NCBI GenBank assembly: GCA_964557845.1
Contig: CAZLBV010000359.1
Location: forward strand, 1-6,423
Length of the DNA stretch: 6,423 bases
Direction: 5' to 3'
Source: CAZLBV01 sp964557845
Lineage (GTDB): Bacteria > Acidobacteriota > Aminicenantia > Aminicenantales > Aminicenantaceae
Within the stretch, counting starts at the first letter, position 1; every line of letters starts with the position of its first letter. A program made the position numbers and the translations under genes. Positions 1 through 5,926 of this stretch are shown piece by piece. The notes beneath the pieces are model-generated. The model saw nothing but the letters and a program-made list of their open reading frames with translations, did no database searches and had not been told where the DNA came from.

Positions 1-1166
1 AGCCACAGGGGGGGCCGGTAGTCATCGTCTCGAGTGTTAGCCGGATAGCGAGCCATCATCAGCTGTAAAGTCTGGTCTTCGAAACGGTCAGCTTTTACCG
101 TGAGCTTTTCTTTAGTTCCCAGGTCGAAGACCAGGATCTCTTCCTGAGGAGCCTCCTCCTCACCCGGCATGTGGTACTTATAAGTCTCAAGAGTCGGTCT
201 GGGATCTGCGATGGAATTGATCACCCAGAGATCTTTGACTTCACGTTCGTCGGAGCGGGTCATGGCGAATTTTTTTGAATCATGGGACCAGATGATGTAA
301 GCAGGCTTACGTTCATCCTTATCTTTTTCCTTATCTATGTTGGTTTCTCCCCGTCCACCGCTATGATAGCTGTAGTGCTCCTCTCCATCTGTAGTCAATT
401 GAATTTCTTCGATGGTTTCATCTTTGGGATCTTTTTGCCATTTTTCATAGTCTTCCTTGTCCATATAAAAGAGGTTGTAATTGCGGCCGAACACGATCGT
501 TTTGCCGTCAGGAGAAATGCTGGCCCAGCGCGGACGTTCGGGCTCGTCAACAAAATCCTCAAGTTTGGTCAATTGTCCCGTAGCTATTTCATACTCGAAA
601 TGATGATACTTTTGAGCGTCCTCTTTTGCTTTTTCAAGCGCGCTTTTTTCATCTTTATCCCCTTTTCCCTTTTCTTTATTCTCTAAATCTTCTTTTTTTT
701 CAACTTCTTCTTTCTTTTCCTTTTCTGCTCGCTTTTCCTCTCGCTTTTCGGCATCAAGGACATCCTTGTTTTTTTCCACCTTAAAATAGATGGCAGTATC
801 GTTTTTGATGAATTTAATGGTGTTCATAGGCAGGTGTTTGGCTTCATAAGGGTCTTTAGTCATCTCCGTCAACATAGCCGCCATTTTGACATTGTCGAAG
901 ATGGGGCGTCTCTGCTGTTTGGCAGGATCTACGATGGTAAACACTTTTCCATCACTGGTCTCGTAAATATACCAGAAGCGGTTGCTGTGTTTGAGCCAGT
1001 GAGCATCGACAAAGGTACTGAATACCATCTTTTTCATTTTATTGGGAGTGAAGCGTGCAGGCAGTTCATAGTTGGCTTTGGTGACCGTGATATTTTCTTC
1101 TCCATAGCTGCTGAAGGCCGCAAAGAAAAAAACGATCAAAACAAAATATAAGACTTTTTTTTGCAT
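1..1166 (-). CDS. S9 family peptidase, dipeptidyl peptidase IV type, N-terminal part (cut by left window edge)
   Basis: The reading frame is open from the ATG at 1166 to the window edge: 388 residues with no stop. Residues 1-22 form a Sec-type signal peptide (MQKK, then a hydrophobic stretch VLYFVLIVFFFAAF, then SSYG), so the enzyme is probably periplasmic or exported. The rest fits the beta-propeller of DPP-IV-type S9 peptidases: W57 with NRFWY at 62-66, propeller-like SPDGK at 218-222, NLFYMD at 231-236, W293SHD, and the family hallmark YKYHMPGEEE at 329-338. The Ser-Asp-His catalytic domain would follow beyond the left edge and cannot be checked here. Such enzymes cleave Xaa-Pro or Xaa-Ala dipeptides from peptide N-termini. 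Residues about 129-189 are almost entirely Lys, Glu, Asp and Ala, an insertion within the propeller, and a second charged loop lies at about 277-287. The start is supported by GGAG seven bases upstream. The gene appears to be transcribed from its own promoters in 1167-1339. Confidence 0.88.
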   Translation of the reverse strand, partial: MQKKVLYFVLIVFFFAAFSSYGEENITVTKANYELPARFTPNKMKKMVFSTFVDAHWLKHSNRFWYIYETSDGKVFTIVDPAKQQRRPIFDNVKMAAMLTEMTKDPYEAKHLPMNTIKFIKNDTAIYFKVEKNKDVLDAEKREEKRAEKEKKEEVEKKEDLENKEKGKGDKDEKSALEKAKEDAQKYHHFEYEIATGQLTKLEDFVDEPERPRWASISPDGKTIVFGRNYNLFYMDKEDYEKWQKDPKDETIEEIQLTTDGEEHYSYHSGGRGETNIDKEKDKDERKPAYIIWSHDSKKFAMTRSDEREVKDLWVINSIADPRPTLETYKYHMPGEEEAPQEEILVFDLGTKEKLTVKADRFEDQTLQLMMARYPANTRDDDYRPPLW

Positions 1167-1198
1167 GTAAGGTCTCCTTTTTTAATTGAGTTTATATA

Positions 1199-1226
1199 AA
1201 TATAGATCAATTTTTTTAAATGTCAG
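1199..1226 (-). promoter_or_regulatory. Proximal sigma70-like promoter candidate for the S9 peptidase gene
   Basis: Read on the minus strand, CTGACA (1226-1221; 5 of 6 to the -35 consensus) is followed after 16 bases by TATATT (1204-1199; 5 of 6 to the -10 consensus). Transcription would start near 1192, giving a leader of about 26 bases that contains the GGAG ribosome site at 1174-1177. The region is AT-rich, so chance matches are likely; no start site has been measured. Confidence 0.42.
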
Positions 1227-1273
1227 GGATAATTATGTGTAGAAAAGTTATTTAAAGACATGGAGGACAAAAA

Positions 1274-1302
1274 ATTATACTTTCCTTATAGAATGAATAC
1301 AA
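1274..1302 (-). promoter_or_regulatory. Distal sigma70-like promoter candidate for the S9 peptidase gene
   Basis: Read on the minus strand, TTGTAT (1302-1297) is followed after exactly 17 bases by a perfect TATAAT (1279-1274). The predicted start near 1267 would leave a leader of roughly 100 bases. The site lies 38 bases beyond the stop codon of the histidine kinase gene, with no convincing terminator hairpin between. The 173-base gap 1167-1339 otherwise holds only AT-rich sequence and the proximal promoter candidate. Confidence 0.45.
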
Positions 1303-1339
1303 CCAAAATTTTAAAGGAAATATTAAATCGATTGGATTC

Positions 1340-3496
1340 TTATTTATCTAACACCCACTTTTTAATAATGTTAAAAACTATCTCCCGTTTGATCGGTTTG
1401 GAGATATAATCATTCATTCCGGAATTTAAACACCGTTCTTGATCTTCTTTTAAGGCATCAGCGGTCATGGCTATGATCGGAATATCCTTATATCCCCGGT
1501 TCCTAAGGACTTGAGTGGCTTCCAAACCATCCATTTCAGGCATGTTTACATCCATAAAGATCAAGTCAAATTTTTCCGGATCAGCTGTAAATTTTTCCAC
1601 CGCTTCCCTTCCATTAGCGGCCACTTCCATCTGGTATCCGGCTTTAGTGAGCATGAAAGTGGTTAATTTTTGATTTAAAGGATTGTCCTCTGCCAGTAAA
1701 ATATAGGTTGAATGTTTAGCTTCCTCAACTAGGGTGTGCTGGGTTACCACATATTTTTCTTTCTGTTTTTGGGTGATATCAAGCTCTTCACCCAGGAGAC
1801 GTTTCAACATGGTCAGTAGTTTGTGTCTTTGGATGGGTTTAGGTAAGTACCCGTCAAATCCAGATTCCCGGTAGATCCTGGTCCGTTTAGTGGTGGATGA
1901 GGAAAAAGCCAGCAAAGGCAATCCGGCGATTCTGGGATCCGGATTATCCCGGATTTTTTTGGCGAGATTATAACCACTGATATCAGGCATCTGAATATCG
2001 AGAACACAAATATCGAGCCTATCTCCTTTTTCAAATATATCCTGAATGGTTGGTAAAACTTTATCTGCCCTTTCAAGGGAGATGGGCAGCATTCCAGCCT
2101 GCTTTAGTGTATGTGTCAAAATCTCAAGATTGTTAAGATTATCATCCACAATCAAGATTTTTTTACCCTTGAGTAGTTCCAATGATGGTTTTTTATCGAT
2201 TATTTTATCGGATTTCTTTACCCAAGCGGTGAAATAAAAACTACTGCCTTGACCTGGCTCGCTTTCCACCCAAACACTGCCGCCCAGAAGTTTGGCCAGA
2301 TGCTTGCATATGGATAATCCCAACCCTGTGCCTCCATATTTTCGTGTAGTCGAACCATCTGCCTGTTGAAACACTTCAAAGATTTTTTTCAGGTTATCTT
2401 TATCAATTCCAATACCTGTATCCCTGACCTTGACCAGAAGTTTTAACTGGTCCTTTTTCTCTTCTATAGTATCCAAAAAAAGCTCAATTTCGCCGGAATG
2501 GGTAAATTTTGCCGCGTTTCCCATTAAATTCAGCAGCACCTGCCGGATCCGGCCGGGATCACTCTTTACAAACGCCGGGATATTGTCACTAACCCGGCAG
2601 AGAATTTCAACCGGCTGGTTGCCGAGCCTGGGCTGAATGAGGTGGCAAACATCAAAGGCGGTAACCTCTAGATCAAAATCTAGATCTTGAAGGACCAGTT
2701 TTCCTGCCTCGAGTTTGGAAAAATCGAGGATTTCATTGATGAGCGCGATTAAGGCTTCTCCCCCTTTGGTAATGTTACGGGTAAATTCTGTCTGTTCTTC
2801 ATCCAGTTCGGTGTCGAGAAGCATGTCAGCAAATCCGATGACCGAATTCATAGGGGTCCGGATCTCGTGGCTCATACGCGCCAGGAACATGCTCTTTGCT
2901 TCGTTTGCAGCTTCGGCTGCTTGCCTGGCATTCTCCGCCTTCTGGTGAAGCTGTTTCAATTTCTTATTAGCCTTTTCCAGATCAGAGTTGGCAATTTGCA
3001 GCTTCTCTTGAGATCGTTGCAATACCTCCAGTTCGGATATGTCCTGCAGCATCATCATGATCTCTTCAATCTTTCCTTCTGGAGATTTAATGGGGATAGC
3101 CGTCACATAGATCTGCCGCACATGACCATCAATATCTAAGTTGAGTTCATGATGAACCATTGTGCCTGTTTTTATGGCTTTTTCACCCGGGCAGTTTCTA
3201 CAGATTTTTTCCTGTTTGCAAAGAACCTGATTGCACTTCTTGCCGTGAAGAGAGTCGGATTTGAGTCCGTTTCCAAACTTTTTAATAAATTCATTGTTGA
3301 ACCAGGTAACGGTTAAGGATGGATCAAGGGCTAAAAAGCCGACATCGGTTTGGTGGACCATGGAAGAGAATTTCTGGCGCTCTCGTTCCAGCACTCTGAT
3401 CTGGTTATCCTGCAGTTTAAACCAGCGTTCCAGGTCTTTTATTTTTTTCTTCATCTCTGCATTTTCTTCTTCGAGTGTGATTTTATTACTATTCAC
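1340..3496 (-). CDS. Hybrid sensor histidine kinase with PAS and two receiver domains
   Basis: This 718-residue protein has no predicted membrane segment and is probably a cytoplasmic sensor. The domains in order are: coiled coil (about 6-42); PAS (about 45-158) with cysteines C88, C93, C99 and C102; coiled coil (about 158-203); HisKA with phospho-accepting H210 in MSHEIRTPMN; HATPase with N327 in the N box, D359-TGIGI (G1), the F box around 372-377 and GGTGLGLS at 388-395 (G2); REC1 (about 446-568) with D451/D452, phospho-acceptor D500 and K553; REC2 (about 598-715) with E603/D604, D649, T678 and K700. All key catalytic residues are present, so kinase and both receivers should be active. There is no DNA-binding, Hpt or other output domain, so the phosphoryl group must pass to a separate protein or the kinase acts by contact. 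The start is GTG; an in-frame TGA eight bases upstream excludes a longer protein, and AGGA lies ten bases before the GTG. It follows the GAF gene by 45 bases, probably as one operon. Confidence 0.95.
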   Translation of the reverse strand: MNSNKITLEEENAEMKKKIKDLERWFKLQDNQIRVLERERQKFSSMVHQTDVGFLALDPSLTVTWFNNEFIKKFGNGLKSDSLHGKKCNQVLCKQEKICRNCPGEKAIKTGTMVHHELNLDIDGHVRQIYVTAIPIKSPEGKIEEIMMMLQDISELEVLQRSQEKLQIANSDLEKANKKLKQLHQKAENARQAAEAANEAKSMFLARMSHEIRTPMNSVIGFADMLLDTELDEEQTEFTRNITKGGEALIALINEILDFSKLEAGKLVLQDLDFDLEVTAFDVCHLIQPRLGNQPVEILCRVSDNIPAFVKSDPGRIRQVLLNLMGNAAKFTHSGEIELFLDTIEEKKDQLKLLVKVRDTGIGIDKDNLKKIFEVFQQADGSTTRKYGGTGLGLSICKHLAKLLGGSVWVESEPGQGSSFYFTAWVKKSDKIIDKKPSLELLKGKKILIVDDNLNNLEILTHTLKQAGMLPISLERADKVLPTIQDIFEKGDRLDICVLDIQMPDISGYNLAKKIRDNPDPRIAGLPLLAFSSSTTKRTRIYRESGFDGYLPKPIQRHKLLTMLKRLLGEELDITQKQKEKYVVTQHTLVEEAKHSTYILLAEDNPLNQKLTTFMLTKAGYQMEVAANGREAVEKFTADPEKFDLIFMDVNMPEMDGLEATQVLRNRGYKDIPIIAMTADALKEDQERCLNSGMNDYISKPIKREIVFNIIKKWVLDK

Positions 3497-3541
3497 TTTT
3501 CTTCAATCCTATGTTAACTATTTCTTCGGGATGTGTGTTTC

Positions 3542-4009
3542 TCAAGATTCTGAATGTTTCTCATACAGATCCGCCAGCCATTCGGCAACAATTTCGACAT
3601 CTTTTACAGCATCAGGATCAAAAGCACTCGGTTCATGACTGTCAATATCGATCTGAGCGAATATTTTGTCACCTTTACGGATCAAGATAACCAATTCTGA
3701 TCTGGTTGCGCTGGAACAGGCGAGATAATTGTCTTCTGCAGAGACGTCCGGAATATTTTTATTGCATTTATCAGAAACAGCACTGCCACAGATACCCTTG
3801 CCGACCGAAATAAAAACATGGTCTGTGGGAGCCCCGATAAAAGTACCCAGGCGTAAAACATTATCCGGGAAAAGTTCATATATTCCGGTCCAATGGAATT
3901 TAGTGTTGGAGTTGTGCAGCAACTCAACTGCATCCTGCAGCAAGTCTTCAAATCCAGCCCCGTTATTCTGCCTCTCATCTAGTTTTTGGCAGATTTCCTC
4001 TCCATTCAT
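3542..4009 (-). CDS. GAF domain protein resembling free methionine-(R)-sulfoxide reductase
   Basis: This 155-residue soluble protein is one GAF domain (about 20-150). It matches the fRMsr (MsrC/YebR) pattern: W40-TGIY44, VGKGICGSA at 69-77, LACSSATRSE at 96-105, then AQIDIDS at 118-124. By alignment from memory to the E. coli enzyme, C98 corresponds to the nucleophile Cys118, C74 to Cys94, E105 to Glu125, D121 and D123 to Asp141 and Asp143, and W40/Y44 to Trp62/Tyr66. The position of the third conserved cysteine (Cys84) is occupied by PTDH at 61-64, so one proposed resolving cysteine is absent; C82 is an additional cysteine nearby. It may therefore reduce free methionine sulfoxide by a modified mechanism, or bind a small ligand as a sensor. 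The start ATG has a strong GGAGG six bases upstream. The gene precedes the hybrid histidine kinase by 45 bases, so a partnership is plausible but inferred. Confidence 0.88.
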   Translation of the reverse strand: MNGEEICQKLDERQNNGAGFEDLLQDAVELLHNSNTKFHWTGIYELFPDNVLRLGTFIGAPTDHVFISVGKGICGSAVSDKCNKNIPDVSAEDNYLACSSATRSELVILIRKGDKIFAQIDIDSHEPSAFDPDAVKDVEIVAEWLADLYEKHSES

Positions 4010-4044
4010 AATGTGCCTCCATTTATTTGATCATTTTAGTGTTT

Positions 4045-4091
4045 TTTATTCAATAATACTTAAGTAGAAGATTCTAATCAGATTGAATAAA
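4045..4091. repeat. Inverted repeat enclosing a perfect palindrome upstream of the GAF gene
   Basis: TTTATTCAAT (4045-4054) and ATTGAATAAA (4082-4091) are perfect 10-base inverted repeats separated by 27 bases. Inside lies the perfect 10-base palindrome TACTTAAGTA (4057-4066). The element sits 36 bases before the GAF start codon, in a 228-base gene-free AT-rich gap (4010-4237). On the minus strand a weak promoter could overlap it (CTGATT at 4081-4076, 17 bases, TATTAT at 4058-4053), which would suit an operator. The AT content makes chance symmetry possible, and the regulatory role is inferred. Confidence 0.4.
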
Positions 4092-4134
4092 TAAAAATCA
4101 TTTTTGTATAACACAATATATTAATGCAAAAATG

Positions 4135-4163
4135 AAAAAAATTTCAATCTCTTTTTCCTTGAA
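4135..4163 (-). terminator. Weak terminator-like hairpin after the 146-residue gene
   Basis: On the minus strand TTCAA (4163-4159) can pair with TTGAA (4147-4143) across an 11-base loop, followed by A and seven T (4141-4135). The T run and position, 75 bases after the stop codon of the unknown gene, fit an intrinsic terminator, but a five-pair AT-rich stem is weak. Confidence 0.25.
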
Positions 4164-4237
4164 GCTTATTGTGCCTGGAAATTTGTTGTCAGATAATACT
4201 GCTCCAATAATTGCCGGATGCAGGGATTTTTAATGAG

Positions 4238-4678
4238 CTATTCAATGAAATATTTGGCGCCTCGATACTCAAATTCACGGCCAAATCGGGGGGTGGTATC
4301 TGTTCTGAGGATTTTCTGCGATTTGTCAGCCGCTTTCTGAGGGAACCCTTCTTTAATTTTTTCAGCTTTGGTGATGAGGATAAGGTCAGCCGGACCATTA
4401 AAACCTTTTTGCTTCTTTGCGGTATCAGACAGCCCAAAGGTCACTTTGAATGCTATGCCTTCGATGTTTTGCCGGAGCAGTTCAATTTTGACACCTCCGC
4501 TGAAATCTGAAACTTTAAATTTGTTACCGGTGGTTTTATTAATAAGGTCAACAACATTCCGTTCTCGCTTTTTCAAGACGCACTGGGAAAAAGCTTCTGC
4601 TGCTTTTACGAGGGCGGTGTAAGCGTCAAACTCCTCAACTCTGACGGTGATAGGTTCAATACTTATTTTCTCAAACAT
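4238..4678 (-). CDS. Conserved-looking protein of unknown family, 146 residues
   Basis: I do not recognise this protein. It is soluble, rich in Lys and Glu, with no signal peptide or membrane helix. It has a single cysteine (C33). The N-terminus (FEKISIEPITVRVEEF) looks like beta strands, followed by a probable helix (about 18-40, YTALVKAAEAFSQCVLKKRE), another strand-rich stretch (about 50-90, containing SDFSGGVKIELL) and a charged tail ending RGAKYFIE. The ATG at 4678 is the most upstream start in frame with no better alternative, although no clear ribosome site precedes it. Codon use looks normal, and the opposite strand carries only shadow frames. It lies 77 bases after the NusG-II-like gene on the same strand with no evident terminator between, so it could be the last gene of the rnf transcript. 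No function should be assigned. Confidence 0.72.
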   Translation of the reverse strand: MFEKISIEPITVRVEEFDAYTALVKAAEAFSQCVLKKRERNVVDLINKTTGNKFKVSDFSGGVKIELLRQNIEGIAFKVTFGLSDTAKKQKGFNGPADLILITKAEKIKEGFPQKAADKSQKILRTDTTPRFGREFEYRGAKYFIE

Positions 4679-4755
4679 TCTATCTGGACTTTGGGCGACT
4701 TTTCGATTTAATTTTTTTTAGTTTTTGTAGTCATTTATCTTTAGGTCGGATACTG

Positions 4756-5490
4756 TTAGCCGATGACGGTGTCAACGCCATATCCGCCTTCAACAGCAAG
4801 AAAAAATTGATTAGGCGCGCAGATGATCCGTTCGCCCCGGCGCCAGACCGGTGGGGAATAAAGGCAGATCTTACCTTTACAGCAGGAATCAGCCACACGG
4901 GCCTTGCCGTCTTTTACTGCGACTGTGATCTTTCCGTGGGGAACAGAAATGGTTGTTCGGGCATCTTTATTCAGTGGGAGGGCTCCCAACCTTTTGCCGC
5001 TTCGGTAAACCGCAGCCTTCGCTCCAGCATAACCGGAAATGTTTTCTTTGTTCAAAGCAGCAGTTGTTAAGGAAGTCGATCTCACACCAGAGCGGTTGAT
5101 TTTATCCCAAAGCGAACGAAGTTTTTGTGATCTAATATCGATGATCCGGCCGTTTTCAACCAGAGTAAAGGAAGGTCTGGCAATATGATGTAAATGGCTG
5201 AAGGATAAGGTGATTCCAGCCGATAATGGGTTATTTACTTGCTGCCAACCCTTTGATTCAAGGGCATGGGTCAAATAAGTTTTTTGAGGATGAGTATCTA
5301 AAAAGGAAAAGGTCTGGGTTTCTGTTTTATGGAAAAATTTCAGTTCATTCAAAATTTCAGGCAGGAATCTTTCCGGATCCTCCGAAATGAGAAACAGTTC
5401 TAGGTCGTTTTGATGGGATTTTGATGCCAGTAAAAATGGTGTCAGCATTGAACTGGTCATTATGGTTTTAAAAAAACTGCGTCTATCCAT
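4756..5490 (-). CDS. Tat-leader protein with C-terminal NusG domain II-like module, rnf-linked
   Basis: This 244-residue protein starts MDRRSFFKT, a twin-arginine motif, followed by a hydrophobic stretch (about 10-22, IMTSSMLTPFLLA), so it is probably exported by Tat or anchored on the outer face of the membrane. Residues about 158-236 match the NusG domain II family (formerly DUF1312): SGKRLGALPL, then ITVAVKDGKARVADSCCKGK, ICLYSPPVWRRGERIICAPN and a closing strand. The family's conserved cysteines appear as C204, C209 and C224, plus C203. Despite the name, such stand-alone proteins are not transcription factors; they recur beside rnf genes and are thought to belong to membrane electron-transfer modules. 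Residues about 25-150 form a domain I do not recognise. The ATG lies inside the rseC-like stop region (8-base overlap), with GGAG six bases upstream, indicating translational coupling. Confidence 0.85.
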   Translation of the reverse strand: MDRRSFFKTIMTSSMLTPFLLASKSHQNDLELFLISEDPERFLPEILNELKFFHKTETQTFSFLDTHPQKTYLTHALESKGWQQVNNPLSAGITLSFSHLHHIARPSFTLVENGRIIDIRSQKLRSLWDKINRSGVRSTSLTTAALNKENISGYAGAKAAVYRSGKRLGALPLNKDARTTISVPHGKITVAVKDGKARVADSCCKGKICLYSPPVWRRGERIICAPNQFFLAVEGGYGVDTVIG

Positions 5491-5926
5491 GGCAGTCTCC
5501 TTTTTTTATAATGTCGATTATAACGGGATAAAGATATTTTCTATTCTGCTTCCGAAACAGGAGAAGGGTTCCAATCCCTCCTGCAATGAGGCCAAGAAAG
5601 AGTCCGGATGCGCCTGCCGTTGTAGAGGAAATTTGGGTAAAACTTGAGAGCATGGTCCCCAATCCTAAACCCAAAAGGGATGATACCAGAAGGATGCTGA
5701 ATAGATAAATCAAGGCACGGCTGTATTTATCTTCGGGGACCTCAAAAAGCACTTCATCACCGGGGCAGGCGTCTACCGGATTTTTAGCCGATATATGCCC
5801 CTTGTCCTGGTTCCGGCCGATACAGAGAGCTTTGGCGCTGCAGTCTCGGCAGGTATTCATGATACATTCTACCTCGACTTCTGCCAGGTCCTTATTGGTA
5901 AAAATAACCAATCCTTTATCCTTCAT
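5483..5926 (-). CDS. RseC/MucC-family membrane protein (SoxR-reducing system type)
   Basis: The protein is 147 residues from the chosen start. The N-terminal part has the RseC cysteine pattern C21-x4-C26-x2-C29-x5-C35, followed by C54-PGDEV, as in E. coli RseC. Two membrane helices follow (about 70-96 and 103-124) with a short loop between, then a basic segment RKQNRK. In E. coli RseC is linked both to sigma-E control and, with the Rsx/Rnf complex, to reduction of SoxR; in anaerobes the family is commonly encoded next to rnf genes and its role there is not settled. I chose the ATG at 5926, which overlaps the rnfB stop by 11 bases. A longer version from 5974 would add 16 residues (MPSDGSIKPIWKTKEK) that merely read the rnfB tail in another frame and do not resemble the family's N-terminus. 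No strong ribosome site is seen, consistent with coupling to rnfB. Confidence 0.88.
   Translation of the reverse strand: MKDKGLVIFTNKDLAEVEVECIMNTCRDCSAKALCIGRNQDKGHISAKNPVDACPGDEVLFEVPEDKYSRALIYLFSILLVSSLLGLGLGTMLSSFTQISSTTAGASGLFLGLIAGGIGTLLLFRKQNRKYLYPVIIDIIKKGDCHG

Noticed and set aside
282..1151. Two plus-strand open frames (282-686 and 834-1151), the first rich in hydrophobic residues like a membrane protein.
   Set aside because: They are antisense to the S9 peptidase. The hydrophobic Phe/Leu-rich look arises from reading the Lys/Glu-rich coding sequence backwards.
3497..3541. A possible terminator or promoter between the GAF and kinase genes.
   Set aside because: The 45 bases hold no hairpin with a T run and no convincing -35/-10 pair; read-through is more likely.
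4679..4755. A possible terminator after the NusG-II-like gene.
   Set aside because: On the minus strand the gap shows A runs rather than T runs and no stable hairpin.
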